From assembly GCF_000003815.2 (NCBI RefSeq), contig NW_023365881.1, positions 193,178 through 252,743 of the forward strand: a DNA stretch of 59,566 bases, written 5' to 3'. The position numbers were made by a program, and so were the translations under genes. Below are positions 1 through 10,129 of the stretch, one piece after another (position 1 is the stretch's first letter; each line of letters opens with the position of its first letter). Under the pieces are notes generated by a model. It was not told the DNA's origin, did not search any database, and saw only the letters and a program-made list of their open reading frames with translations. Source of the DNA: Branchiostoma floridae. Lineage: Eukaryota > Chordata > Leptocardii > Amphioxiformes > Branchiostomatidae.

Positions 1-1214
1 GCACCTCAACGACACCTCTTTATGCACTTTACTGTTATCAGGATCAACATCTCTCTCACATCAACAGAACTGTAACATCTTTGATCTTGTCATTACCTAT
101 ATCCATTGTACAGGCAGGTTCTCAATTGATTAAGCACCAACTTGTCTCGTTTAAATTTACTTTTCTGTTATCCATTTTGTACTTATGTATGTAATGTGGT
201 TTACTGTTCTTATTTTATGGGTATGTTTCTTGAGTAGAAGGCTTAATATAAGCAATTTGTTGCTTTCTGCCTCATACTCTCAAAATATATGTGAATAAAA
301 AAAAAAAATTACTGTTCCTGTACCTGTTCCTGTGACGATGAGTTGTTGATGGGGTACTTAACTCTAGAAGGGAGTGCTATTCTCCAATAGATTATGTATC
401 AGTGAATTCATAATCAACAACCGTTTATCAGAGTTCCACTTTGGTGAATTACACGAGGTGTGTTTGTAAAGCCCATTGTACCCATGCAGACCCTACCCAT
501 GCACTTCCTTCATCATGAATATTTTCGGCATAAAGTTAGGAGCGATGTGCACACCAAAACGACAAATTTTTCACAAGATATTTATTAATAAACAACAAAT
601 AACAAGGCCCCTCAAATTGGTTTTGTATCTGAGCTTTTGTCAGGCCATGTCAGACACATTCAGCCATAGCCTGAGATTACACGATTTACTTAATTAAAAG
701 AGTACTTGGGGAGTTTAGCACAAGACTAAATGTTTTTGGATGTACGCCAGACTAGTAGGTACTTACAGGTATAATATGAAGTTGCATTCACCTTTACTTC
801 CTAGAATTAATCTATCAGAAAATAACAGCCTCTTGTGGAGTTTGGGGCTCCTTTAAATAAAGCTTGCTACTGTTACAAATATGTTTTTGCATGATCTTTT
901 CACAAGTCTAAGTTGTATTGAACTCTTCTTGTACTATCCTTGGTTAGCTAAGTGGTCACAACTCTTTGCAAGAACTTCAGAAGACTTAGGTTCAAGACAA
1001 AGATCAAGTTAAATTTTAACTCTATGTGGAGTATTCCTGTACCCACACTCCCTGCACATATTAATCTCAAAGCAGATCCTACAGTAGCATAAGATAGTAC
1101 CAAAAGCTGCCAGAGTGAAGCCGGCCTAGGAGTGTGTTTGGCGAATGTGGTAGTACATCTCTTGGCTGACTACACTCCTTGGCAAGTTTTGACATCGTAG
1201 GATAAGCTTAGAGA
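1..1214. other. Intergenic sequence, no gene seen
   Basis: I see no supported coding region. An A-rich run at about 297-308, directly after GTGAATAAA, looks like the 3' end of a polyadenylated transcript or retroposed copy in plus orientation, but the sequence 5' of it has no recognisable coding content. The part from about 1120 to 1214 is the 3' flank of the zinc-finger gene ending at 1215. Confidence 0.4.
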
Positions 1215-2375
1215 TTAGCACATATAGGGTTTCTCACCGGTGTGTTTTGCTAGATGAATGTCAAAACTGGACTTGTGTGCAGCAGAATAGTCACACTGGT
1301 CACACTTGTACGGTTTTTCCCCTGTATGAGTTTTCATATGTTCAGATAAGGTAAATTTCCGAGCTGCCCTATACCCACACTCCCCACACATGTAGGGTTT
1401 CTCACCGGTGTGTTTTGCTAGATGTTGAACCAAACCACATTTCTGTGCAGCAGAATAGTCACACTGGTCGCACTTGTAGGGTTTTTCCCCCGTATGGCCC
1501 CTCATATGTCGGGATAAGTCAGACTTGCGAGCTGTCCTGTACCCACACTCCCCACATATGTAGGGTTTCTCACCGGTGTGTTTCATCATATGTTGATCCA
1601 AAGTGGATTTCAGTATTGTGGAATAGTTGCATTGACCACACTTGTAGGGCTTCTCTCTTGTGTGGTTTCTCAGGTGTCTAACCAGGCCTTGCCTATGACG
1701 GGTCCTGTACCCACACTCCCCGCACATGTAGGGTTTGTCACCGGTGTGATTTGCTAGATGCCTGTCCAAAGTGGATTGTTGTGCAGCAGAATAGTCACAC
1801 TGGTCACACTTGTAGGGTTTTTCTCCTGTATGAGTTCGCATATGTTTCAATAGATCTGACTTCTGTGTTGTCCTGTACCCACACTCCCCACACATGTAGG
1901 GTTTCTCTCCAGTGTGTTTCAATACATGTCGGTCCAAATGGGATTTTTGTGCTGAAGAATAGTCACACTCGTGACACTTGTAGGGTTTCTGTCCTGTGTG
2001 TTTTGCTAGATGAAGGTCCAAATGGGATTTCTGTGCAGCAGAATAGTCACACTGGTCACACTTGTAGGGTTTTTCACCAGTATGAGTTCGCATATGTATG
2101 GATAAGTAAAACTTGCGATCTGCCCTGTACCCACACTCCCCACACATGTAGGGTTTCTCAGTATGGAGCTCAGACACGTGGTTTTCCCCCCGTTCTAGCT
2201 GTGATGACAAGCTGGTTTTGCTGACCTTCCCATCAAACGTTTCCTGGCATGAAGCTGGTTCTTCCCAGTCCTGCTGCCGGCCCGCGTCTGCTGTCTGGCC
2301 CTCCCTGCTGCTGGTCTCGTTCCCAGGGTGGCCAGGGCCAAGATCTTCTGAAGTTCCACAGCCGGGATCTGCCAT
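1215..2375 (-). CDS. C2H2 zinc-finger protein ZF1 (coding exon)
   Basis: Putative nuclear, DNA-binding C2H2 zinc-finger protein of 386 residues. I chose the ATG at 2373-2375 because a CAG acceptor (ACAACAG on the minus strand) lies seven bases upstream and the same acceptor-ATG-GC arrangement recurs in every paralogue; the longer upstream reading frame is intron. Residues 1-75 hold one GHPGNET unit and the conserved segment around SCQETFDGKVSKT; no KRAB, BTB or SCAN domain is visible. Residues 76-386 carry 11 complete fingers with TGEKP linkers, mostly alternating CGECGYR and CDQCDYS types, with two CD-type fingers adjacent near the start (fingers 2-3). It ends abruptly at the first Cys of a twelfth finger (KPYMC then TAA), so the array looks shortened. 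Its first exon is at 4176-4379 and the intron holds a MULE-like transposon. DNA target unknown. Confidence 0.88.
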   Translation of the reverse strand: MADPGCGTSEDLGPGHPGNETSSREGQTADAGRQQDWEEPASCQETFDGKVSKTSLSSQLERGENHVSELHTEKPYMCGECGYRADRKFYLSIHMRTHTGEKPYKCDQCDYSAAQKSHLDLHLAKHTGQKPYKCHECDYSSAQKSHLDRHVLKHTGEKPYMCGECGYRTTQKSDLLKHMRTHTGEKPYKCDQCDYSAAQQSTLDRHLANHTGDKPYMCGECGYRTRHRQGLVRHLRNHTREKPYKCGQCNYSTILKSTLDQHMMKHTGEKPYICGECGYRTARKSDLSRHMRGHTGEKPYKCDQCDYSAAQKCGLVQHLAKHTGEKPYMCGECGYRAARKFTLSEHMKTHTGEKPYKCDQCDYSAAHKSSFDIHLAKHTGEKPYMC

Positions 2376-2642
2376 CTCTTTTCTGTTGTGTGATAACAGA
2401 AGAATGTACTGAATAAAACATACACCGGGAAGTGCTATGTTCAAATCTAATTCAGTAATTGTGATCAAACTGAAAATCAACAAAATTTGAAAGAAGGCAC
2501 ATTCACTACCTATTTACTTCTTCCAATTCTAAAGATAAATGATACCTTCAATGACCCTTAAATAGATTAATCAATTTGGTGGATCATGTAACAGTGGTGT
2601 TCAAGTACTGCCTATCGTCCTTCCCCATGGGCACTAGTGCTT

Positions 2643-2710
2643 TTGTGGCAACAGTGATAGCGGTCATGACTTGTGATCTGCCGACCCCGGTTCGATCCCG
2701 GGTAGGGGGC
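2643..2710 (+). repeat. tRNA-like sequence with intact T-arm (SINE head candidate)
   Basis: CCCGGTTCGATCCCGGG at about 2685-2702 folds as a perfect tRNA T-arm and matches a pol III B box. Upstream sequence is only loosely A-box-like and I cannot fold a full cloverleaf, so this is more likely a tRNA-derived SINE fragment in the ZF1 intron than a tRNA gene. Confidence 0.35.
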
Positions 2711-2865
2711 ATGTTGTTTCTTTCTGTTCTACTCGCCCCTCTGGTTGTTTCAATCAATTGAACAAAGTATTCTTCTGTAACTTGTCCTCCTGTCAAGTTA
2801 TTTCTTCACAATAGGTCTAGTTTGATTTGCACCGACAAAAACTGTAATGAAAACGACAGATGAAA

Positions 2866-3131
2866 GGGTTCGCTTAAAAGGCTGGGCTGTCTACCAGGCC
2901 AGGCTACCTGGCCTGTCTACCTGGCCTGGCTATCACGTCAGGCTACTCAGATCCCCCATTCATAGCCCAATCATATGGCACTCAGCCAAAATAGCTGATT
3001 GACAGGCATAGTAATTGCTAATCTCCAACAGGAGGTTGGCCTGTCCACCACTGGCTGGGCCCTTGGGAATGTGTCTGGGAAGCCTTCCTTGCAGCTGTCA
3101 GGAACACAAGTACCAGGACTGTGTGTGTGTA

Positions 3132-3188
<57 letters not shown>

Positions 3189-3934
3189 ATGGGCTTGCCA
3201 GCAACAGAAATTTATTTCTTTATTGAATATCTATCTTCTAGAATAGAAACTATCTCAGCTCGTGCAACAAGGACTAACAAGAAGGAAGAGAATAAAATTG
3301 ATAAATCACTGTAAAGCTAAACTTGTAACGTTACTGACCAAGGGGGGTATAATTACATGTACCTCCTTGTTCTCTATGCTAGTATGCCATGTTGACATAT
3401 ACAATCTCGGTAGTCACATAGCCTTTTTGAGGCTGTGGATTGTTATCCACTGTACAATTTTTGTGTCCAGGACAGAGCCCAATCCTCTCCTAACTGCCAA
3501 TAATCTCTCCGACCCCCTTGTACAATTGGAGTGGGGAAAATACTGTTAACAGCACAGATTTTGTGACATGTCAAAGGATTTAGATTTAGATAGATATAGA
3601 TTTGAACCCAGGACCTCTGTTTTCTAGGTCTAACACCCTAAAAGCATTTACCCAACACAGTACTGGTACAGTACTTGAATGTGTTCCTGACACACTGCAA
3701 TGAAGGCCTCCCAGACACATTCCCGAAGGGCCCAGCCAGTGGACAGGCCAACCTTGGGTCACCAGCATTGTTGGAGATTAGCAATTGCTATGCCTGTCAA
3801 TCAGCTATTTTGGCTGAGTGCCATATGATGGGGCTATGAATGGGGGGATCTTAGTAGCCTGACGTGATAGCCAGGCCAGGTAGACAGGCCAGATAGCCTG
3901 GCCTGGTAGACAGCCCAGCCTTTTAAGCGAACCC
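2866..3934. mobile_element. Non-autonomous DNA transposon with long TIRs, Mutator-like (MULE) candidate
   Basis: Two long inverted arms, about 2866-3119 and 3670-3934, are roughly 90% complementary by eye and begin GGGTTCGCTTAAAAGGC. The element is bordered by a perfect 10-bp direct repeat, ACAGATGAAA (2856-2865 and 3935-3944). Long TIRs plus a 9-11 bp target duplication are the hallmark of Mutator-like elements. No transposase is present. It sits in the ZF1 intron, and a GT microsatellite has grown at the inner end of the left arm. Confidence 0.75.
3119..3184. repeat. (GT)n microsatellite
   Basis: Nearly pure GT dinucleotide run inside the MULE-like element. It starts at the CTGTGTG point of the left TIR; the right arm lacks the expansion, so it arose after insertion. 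Confidence 0.95.
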
Positions 3935-4175
3935 ACAGATGAAACGTCTGCAGAAAATTAAAGGGGGCATTGTGTGCCGACAAAGACTGTTCAAAGACTT
4001 TCAACCTTCACATGAAACCATTCTGCAACATTGGGAAACGTCTGTGCCCAGAGCACCGCCCCCCTCCCCACCCATCCATAGAAGATTGTGCAGTATCAGC
4101 AATACAGATAAACGGGGTTTCACTCACTACTCTTTAACAATGACAAAGACTTCATGTGTCGGTCGGCACTCTTAC

Positions 4176-4379
4176 TTGGTCCGTGTTGTGTAGAAGTACC
4201 GTAAAACTCGTGTCTCTGGCGTACTAGAAGCAGGAACTACGGAACAGAACACTAACTCGCAACATCCGGGGTCTTCCGAAGGTGAAAGGTCAAAGTGTTG
4301 CAAACCTGATTACCCAGTTCACTCGGTAACCGATCGCAGATTGACGAATTTGGGCTCGGAATAAATGTGTAGTAAAATC
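4176..4379 (-). promoter_or_regulatory. ZF1 promoter and non-coding first exon
   Basis: Reverse-complement copy of the module found upstream of all eight zinc-finger loci. On the minus strand it runs from the block ACACATTTATTCCGAGC through a TTTGACCTTTCACCTTCGG block (direct repeat of TGACCT-like half sites one base apart) and ends at GGACCAA followed by the donor GTAAGAGTG (donor at 4175). Conservation of the donor supports a 5' UTR exon joined to the acceptor near 2383. A G-rich intron block lies at about 4046-4072. No TATA box seen; the start site is not fixed. Confidence 0.65.
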
Positions 4380-4537
4380 GTGGTCTTATTCAAAGGGGAT
4401 TATATCTTATTCGCATCATCTATGTCTTCTCATTCTAGTGGAAGTAACAGCGTTTTTTTTTTCTTGATGATTTACAGCATTTTACCCTTTCTGCCACATA
4501 TTCAATCGCTGTCTTCGAATGGTTAACGCCCAAGCGA

Positions 4538-4693
4538 GGGAACTGGAAAGACAGGTTTGCAACACTTAAAGGATTAAAGTCTTTCACCTTCGGAAAACCC
4601 CGGATGTGTCGAGTTGGCGTTCTGTTCCGCTGTTCCTGCCTCTAGTACGTCGGAGACACGATTTTTACGATCGCTCTACACGACACGGACCAG
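4538..4693 (+). promoter_or_regulatory. ZF2 promoter and non-coding first exon
   Basis: Plus-strand copy of the shared module: CAGGTTTGCAACACTT, TTTCACCTTCGG, CCGGATGTG, then ACACGGACCAG with the donor GTAAGAGTG at 4694. It faces away from the ZF1 module at 4176-4379, leaving about 160 bp between them, so the pair is divergent. The DR1-like block is half lost here (only TCACCT remains). The conserved G-rich intron block follows at about 4797-4822. Confidence 0.65.
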
Positions 4694-5049
4694 GTAAGAG
4701 TGTTAATCGACCCATGAAGTCTTTGTGTTTGTTGAAAGAGTCGCGATTGTAGCCCCCTTTATCTATCTTGCAGATACTTCATGATCTTCTGTGAATGGGT
4801 GGTGGGGGTGGGCGGTGCTCTGTCTGTTTAAACCTTTATTTATTTATGAAAGCTCAACTCGTCCGGCAGGGTGCTTTTCATTGAGGTCATGAGGGAAGAG
4901 GCAAGAGTCAGACATAGTATATAACAGCAAGGAGGTTTAAAAAACAACCTCCTTGATAACAGAGATACAGTTAACGCTAGTTCACCTTTATCCGTAGGGT
5001 ACACTATACCCGTTCCATTTAAAACCAATGTAATTGGGGGATATCAAGT

Positions 5050-5504
5050 NNNNNNNNNNNNNNNNNNNNNNNNNNNNNNNNNNNNNNNNNNNNNNNNNNN
5101 NNNNNNNNNNNNNNNNNNNNNNNNNNNNNNNNNNNNNNNNNNNNNNNNNNNNNNNNNNNNNNNNNNNNNNNNNNNNNNNNNNNNNNNNNNNNNNNNNNNN
5201 NNNNNNNNNNNNNNNNNNNNNNNNNNNNNNNNNNNNNNNNNNNNNNNNNNNNNNNNNNNNNNNNNNNNNNNNNNNNNNNNNNNNNNNNNNNNNNNNNNNN
5301 NNNNNNNNNNNNNNNNNNNNNNNNNNNNNNNNNNNNNNNNNNNNNNNNNNNNNNNNNNNNNNNNNNNNNNNNNNNNNNNNNNNNNNNNNNNNNNNNNNNN
5401 NNNNNNNNNNNNNNNNNNNNNNNNNNNNNNNNNNNNNNNNNNNNNNNNNNNNNNNNNNNNNNNNNNNNNNNNNNNNNNNNNNNNNNNNNNNNNNNNNNNN
5501 NNNN
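5050..5504. other. Assembly gap (455 N)
   Basis: Run of N inside the first intron of ZF2. Open frames reported across it are artefacts. The flanks at 4830-5049 and 5505-6400 hold no supported coding sequence; AACCTTTATTTATTTATGAA near 4832 resembles sequence at 37808-37830. Confidence 0.99.
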
Positions 5505-6408
5505 TCATATAACTTTAAGTCCTATAAGTCTATATACACAAGTTTTTACATAAATACAAAGAAAGAAACTGTTTGATTCGAGTCCGTTCATTTGGCCGTT
5601 CCCATTACTTTAAGAGTTTCTGTGCACTGAGACGTTCCAAGGTTTTAGGACTCAGTATATGTGAACTTTGGAGACAACACAGGGGTAGAAGATGTCCCAC
5701 ATATTCCCATTGTAAAGAGGGCGAAAATATTTTTAAAAGTAGATTTGGGGGGCGGAGGGTCTGTTATTTTGTAGATAGTACTAGTATTCTCTACTTCAAC
5801 ACATATTGGTGCCGTGCTTCATAGACTTAGATAGAGGTAGCCTACAACAAATTACAATGAGACAAATGGCTAAGGATATGAGTATTGTGCTTAAGATGTT
5901 CTCGTTCGCGACTTAATTGGTGCCAGTATGTGTACATTATCGTTGTTTTATTATCTGTACTCGGAGTCTGATTTTAACAATTGCACTGCTGATGTTTGTA
6001 AAAAATCAACCCAGTGGACATGCTCTAAACATTTAACACTGCGAGCTGATTCTCAAGAAAATTGAAAAAGAAAATACATGTGTGTGTAAAAACACTGTGT
6101 ATATATATTTTATCCGCGTCAACGCCAGTCACCTTGTGATCCTTTAAATGTAGGAATTCTCAAAGGCCGAAAACTGTGTTCTGCAACCTCAGCAAAGCTG
6201 AAAATGACATAATGAGTGGTCTAGAACAGCCAAAGAAGAAAGAAGGGACAGAACAAGAGTTGCTGGTCACCATTAAATGTGTTGCATAAGAATAAACCAA
6301 ATAGAGGTTTGTAAGGCTAAACTATGTGAAAGTAAACATGATATATTTCCGTACAAATGTAACATCTATAGTTCCTTATGTTGTTTGTTATCGCACAACA
6401 GAAAAGAG

Positions 6409-8873
6409 ATGGCCAATCCCAGTTGTAGAGGCTCTACTGCTGGTCTGCTTGCGAAACGTCCTGGGAACGAGACTTACGGTCTGTATTCTGGCTACCCTGG
6501 GAACGAGACTTACGGTCTGTATTCTGGCCATCCTGGGAACGAGACTTACGGTCTGTATTCTGGCCACCCTGGGAACGAGACGTACGGTCTGTATTCTGGC
6601 CACCCTGGGAACGAGACTTATGGTCAGTATTCTGGCCACCCTGGGAACGAGACTTACGGTCTGTATTCTGGCCACCCTAGGAACGAGACTTACGGTCTGT
6701 ATTCTGGCCACCCTGGGAACGAGACTGGAGGTCTGTATTCTGGCCACCCTGGGAACGAGACTTACGGTCTGTATTCTGGCCACCCTGGGAACGAGACTGG
6801 AGGTCTGTATTCTGGCCACCCTGGGAACGAGACTTACGGTCTGTATTCTGGCGACCCTGGGAACGAGACTTACGGTCTGTATTCTGGCCACCCTAGGAAC
6901 GAGACTTACGGTCTGTATTCTGGCCACCCTGGGAACGAGACTTACGGTCTGTATTCTGGCCACCCTGGGAACGGGACTCAAGGTCTGTATTCTGGCCACC
7001 CTGGAAACGAGACTGGAGGTCTGTATTTTGGCCACCCTGCGAACGAGAATGAGGGTCTGTACTCTGGCCATTTTGGGAACGAGAATGAGGGTCTGTATTA
7101 TCTAAAACCCTACATGTGTGGGGTATGTGGGTACAGGACAGCACAGAAGTCAGACCTGTCCGAACATGTGACAGCTCATAATCTCTTCAAGTGTGACCTG
7201 TGTGACTTTTTTGCTGCAGAAAAATCCACTTTGGACCTACACCTAACATATCACACAGGAGAGAAACCCTACATGTGTGGGGAGAGTGGGTACCGGACAG
7301 TAAAGAAGTCTCACCTATCCCAACATATGAGAATCCACACAGGAGAAAACCCCCACATGTGTGACCAATGTGACTATTCTGCAGCCATGAAATCCCATTT
7401 GGACCAACATCTAATAAAACACACCGGTGTGAAACCCTACATGTGTGGGGAATGTGGGTACAGGGCAACTCGCAAGTTTGACCTATCCCGACACATGAGA
7501 CCCACACAGCAGAGAACCCTACAAGTGTGGCCAGTGNNNNNNNNNNNNNNNNNNNNNNNNNNNNNNNNNNNNNNNNNNNNNNNNNNNNNNNNNNNNNNNN
7601 NNNNNNNNNNNNNNNNNNNNNNNNNNNNNNNNNNNNNNNNNNNNNNNNNNNNNNNNNNNNNNNNNNNNNNNNNNNNNNNNNNNNNNNNNNNNNNNNNNNN
7701 NNNNNNNNNNNNNNNNNNNNNNNNNNNNNNNNNNNNNNNNNNNNNNNNNNNNNNNNNNNNNNNNNNNNNNNNNNNNNNNNNNNNNNNNNNNNNNNNNNNN
7801 NNNNNNNNNNNNNNNNNNNNNNNNNNNNNNNNNNNNNNNNNNNNNNNNNNNNNNNNNNNNNNNNNNNNNNNNNNNNNNNNNNNNNNNNNNNNNNNNNNNN
7901 NCACACCGGTGAGAAACCCTACATGTGTGGGGAGTGTGGGTACAGGGCAGGGCTGAAGTCATGCCTTACCAAACATATGAAAATTCATTCAGGTGAAAAA
8001 CCATACAAGTGTGACCAGTGTGACTATTCTGCAGTACAGAAAACCTCTTTGGACTTTCATCTAGCAAAAGACACTGGAGAGAAACCCTACATCTGCGGGG
8101 AGTGTGGATATAGGGCAGGGCTGAAGTCTTCCCTCTTGAAACATATGAAAACTCATTCAGGTGAAAAACCCTTTAAGTGTGACCAATGTGACTATTCTGC
8201 ATTACAAAAGTCATCCCTCTCAGATCATGTAAGAACTCACACAGGAGAAAAGCCCTACAAGTGTGACCAGTGTGACTATTCTGTAGCACACAAATCCAAT
8301 TTGGCCCAACATCTATTGAAACACACCGGAGAGAAGCCCTACATGTGTGGGGAGTGTGGGTTCAGGGCAAGACAGAAGGGATCCCTATTGAGACACATGA
8401 GAACTCATACAGGAGAAAGGCCCTACAAGTGTGACCAGTGCGACTATTCTGCAGCAGAGAAATACAATTTGGTCGAACATCTAAGAAAGCACACTGGAGA
8501 GAAACCCTACATGTGTGGGGAGTGTGGGTACAGGACAGCTCACAAGTCTAACTTATCCGCACATATGAGAACCCACACAGGAGAAAAACCCTACAAGTGT
8601 GACCAGTGCGACTATTCTGCAGCAGAGAAATACAATTTGGTCGAACATCTAAGAAAGCACACTGGAGAGAAACCCTACATGTGTGGGGAGTGTGGGTACA
8701 GGACAGCTCACAAGTCTAACTTATCCGCACATATGAGAACCCACACAGGAGAAAAACCCAACAAGTGTGACAAGTGCGACTATTCCACAATACCGAAATC
8801 CCATTTGGATCAACATATGATGAAACACACCGGTGAGAAACCCTACATGAGTGTGGGTACAGGGCGCATGTAA
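6409..8873 (+). CDS. C2H2 zinc-finger protein ZF2, with expanded N-terminal repeat (gap inside)
   Basis: Putative nuclear DNA-binding protein. The start is the ATG at 6409, eight bases after an ACAACAG acceptor, as in the paralogues. Residues about 17-232 are 18 tandem 12-residue units (HPGNETYGLYSG type), followed directly by fingers without the SCQETF segment of ZF1, ZF3 and ZF5. Five fingers precede the gap at 7537-7901 and eleven follow it. Oddities: the third finger has Ser for its second Cys (CGES); the first two fingers are joined by a non-TGEKP linker (HNLFKC); a post-gap finger ends His-to-Asp (HLAKD); two bases are missing just before the gap (about 7497-7517), which shifts the frame; the last finger is cut by a 7-base loss (near 8847) leading to a stop. 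Whether the locus is intact depends on the gap and on the missing bases being errors. Confidence 0.8.
6457..7104 (+). repeat. 36-bp coding minisatellite, 18 units
   Basis: Exactly 648 bp, 18 x 36 bp, encoding HPGNETYGLYSG with few changes (NET in most units, NGT in one, NEN in the last two). The paralogues carry only one to four units. Because 36 is a multiple of 3 and the unit has no stops in several frames, other frames are open too, but only this frame joins the fingers. Confidence 0.95.
7537..7901. other. Assembly gap (365 N) in ZF2 finger array
   Basis: Run of N within the zinc-finger exon, probably hiding about four fingers. Such gaps are expected where near-identical 168-bp units collapse during assembly. 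Confidence 0.99.
8421..8756 (+). repeat. Perfect 168-bp tandem duplication of a finger pair
   Basis: 8421-8588 and 8589-8756 read identically by eye. Each encodes one CDQCDYSAAEKYNLVEH finger plus one CGECGYRTAHKSNLSAH finger with their linkers. It is a direct record of recent unequal exchange in two-finger steps. Confidence 0.92.
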
Positions 8874-9139
8874 GGCCTCTAGACTATCCATACATATGAC
8901 AACACATACGGGTGACAAGCCCTACACTGTGTAAATGCAGGACAAATTTATTGCTATCGACTATTTTCATTGTATCTTATTGTAATGTTTTTTGTGGATT
9001 CTTTGTATGTTCGTCCTCCTTTTTGTAGGTTCTGCCGCTACCAGCCCAAAGATGCCTAGGCAGACCCATGTAATGACTTGTCTCATTGGCAAATGGCGTT
9101 TTGATGAAAATGTGTTTATTTTGCATGACAGAGGGTGTC
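8874..9139. other. ZF2 3' flank with a decayed finger remnant
   Basis: 8880-8935 still reads as pieces of a finger (CATACATATGACAACACATA then GGTGACAAGCCCTACA) beyond the stop. The rest looks like AT-rich 3' flank with no other gene visible. Confidence 0.5.
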
Positions 9140-9795
9140 AAATACTACAAGTATAATATAGTGTTGTGATTCCTTTGGAGTGTCTTGGCAAAAATGCCCC
9201 TGCAGTTCCAAAATTAAATGTTAGAGGGCTGAAACTTTGTCATGACGCTAAAAGCTATATACTACCCAAATGTCAAGACCATATCATGTCCGGGACAAGA
9301 GATACATGGACAAAACTGCTATGATAGAATATTCTCATTAAGTATGTAAATGTATTATATTTTGCACAATAAGTATCTTATCTTGTACAACATTGTCTAA
9401 GGTACCTACATACCAGAAATCATAAAAATCCGCTCGTCCCTTCTTGAGTTATCCTCTAAGCGTTTTTCTTTTACAAAAAAAATGCCCCTGCTAGTCCAAA
9501 ACTAGCCGCTAGGGGGGCAAAATTTATGTCACTTCTTCCTGAGCACAAGAGCTATCTAACACTCAAATGTGACCATAGCGTGTTCAGAACACGAGATAGC
9601 AAAACCGGAAGTTGAGTTGCAGTAGCAAGGAAAGCCGCTAGCCCAAAGTCTAATAATTTCCAGCTTTCATCACACCCTTCCAACACACCATTTATAAAAC
9701 CAATCCGTTCTTGAGTTATCTTGTGAACACACAGACAGACATACAGACAGACAAACGCTAGTGAAAATATAACCCCCATGACATTTCATGGAGGT
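9140..9795. repeat. Interspersed repeat, copy 1
   Basis: Contains two internal related sub-units at about 9197-9300 and 9484-9590 (both start near GCCCCTGC, then a 'CCAAAA...' block, then an 'AGCTAT..AC.C.CAAATGT' block), and ends with CAGACAGACATACAGACAGA near 9730. Related sequence recurs at about 55750-56330. Non-coding; class unknown. Confidence 0.5.
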
Positions 9796-9809
9796 AAATA
9801 CTAGTCTAC

Positions 9810-10002
9810 ACATTTATTGCTAGCGAGTCTCCGTCCATCTGCGATCGGTTATCGAATGTACTGGGTAATCAGGTTTGCAACACTTTGACCTTTCACCTTC
9901 GGAAGACCCCGGATGTGGCGAGTTAGTGTTCTGTTCCGTGGTGCCTGCCTCTAATACGCCAGAGACACGAGTTTTACGGTACTTCTACACAACACGGACC
10001 AG
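9810..10002 (+). promoter_or_regulatory. ZF3 promoter and non-coding first exon
   Basis: Shared module with all parts: ACATTTATTGCTAGCG, TCTGCGATCGGTTATCG, TTTGACCTTTCACCTTCGG (a DR1-like pair of TGACCT half sites), CCCCGGATGTGGCGAGTT, and ACACGGACCAG with donor GTAAGAGTG at 10003. The intron G-rich block follows at about 10107-10122. It predicts splicing to the acceptor at 16224, over a 6.2-kb intron. Confidence 0.65.
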
Positions 10003-10129
10003 GTAAGAGTGCTAACCGACACATGAAGTCTTTGTTTAAAGAGTGAAAGCCTCTGAACGTTGCCGATAGGGCATGGGCGTCTGAAGATGGGTAATGTGCA
10101 TATGTGGGGAGGGGGGCAATGCTCTGTGG

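Noticed and set aside
1415-2224. Antisense open frames rich in CTHTPHTCRVSHRC-like sequence (also at 7187-7906, 36964-37377, 45118-45540, 49219-50397, 54002-54796)
   Set aside because: Exact reverse complement of finger-linker coding; they follow every finger array and have no starts or splice sites of their own.
2643-2710. Functional tRNA gene
   Set aside because: Only the T-arm folds; D-arm, anticodon arm and acceptor stem cannot be assembled.
2971-3314. Short ORFs over the GT microsatellite
   Set aside because: Low-complexity Cys/Val and His/Thr runs.
5034-5576. Open frames over N runs (also 7187-7962)
   Set aside because: Translation of assembly gaps.
6326-7105. Alternative-frame and antisense open frames over the 36-bp repeat
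   Set aside because: The repeat length is a multiple of 3 without stops; only the frame starting at 6409 joins the fingers.
10094-10129. ATG at 10094 as the start of a host gene
   Set aside because: It is in the conserved G-rich intron block; the coding content from about 10130 is a LINE tail.
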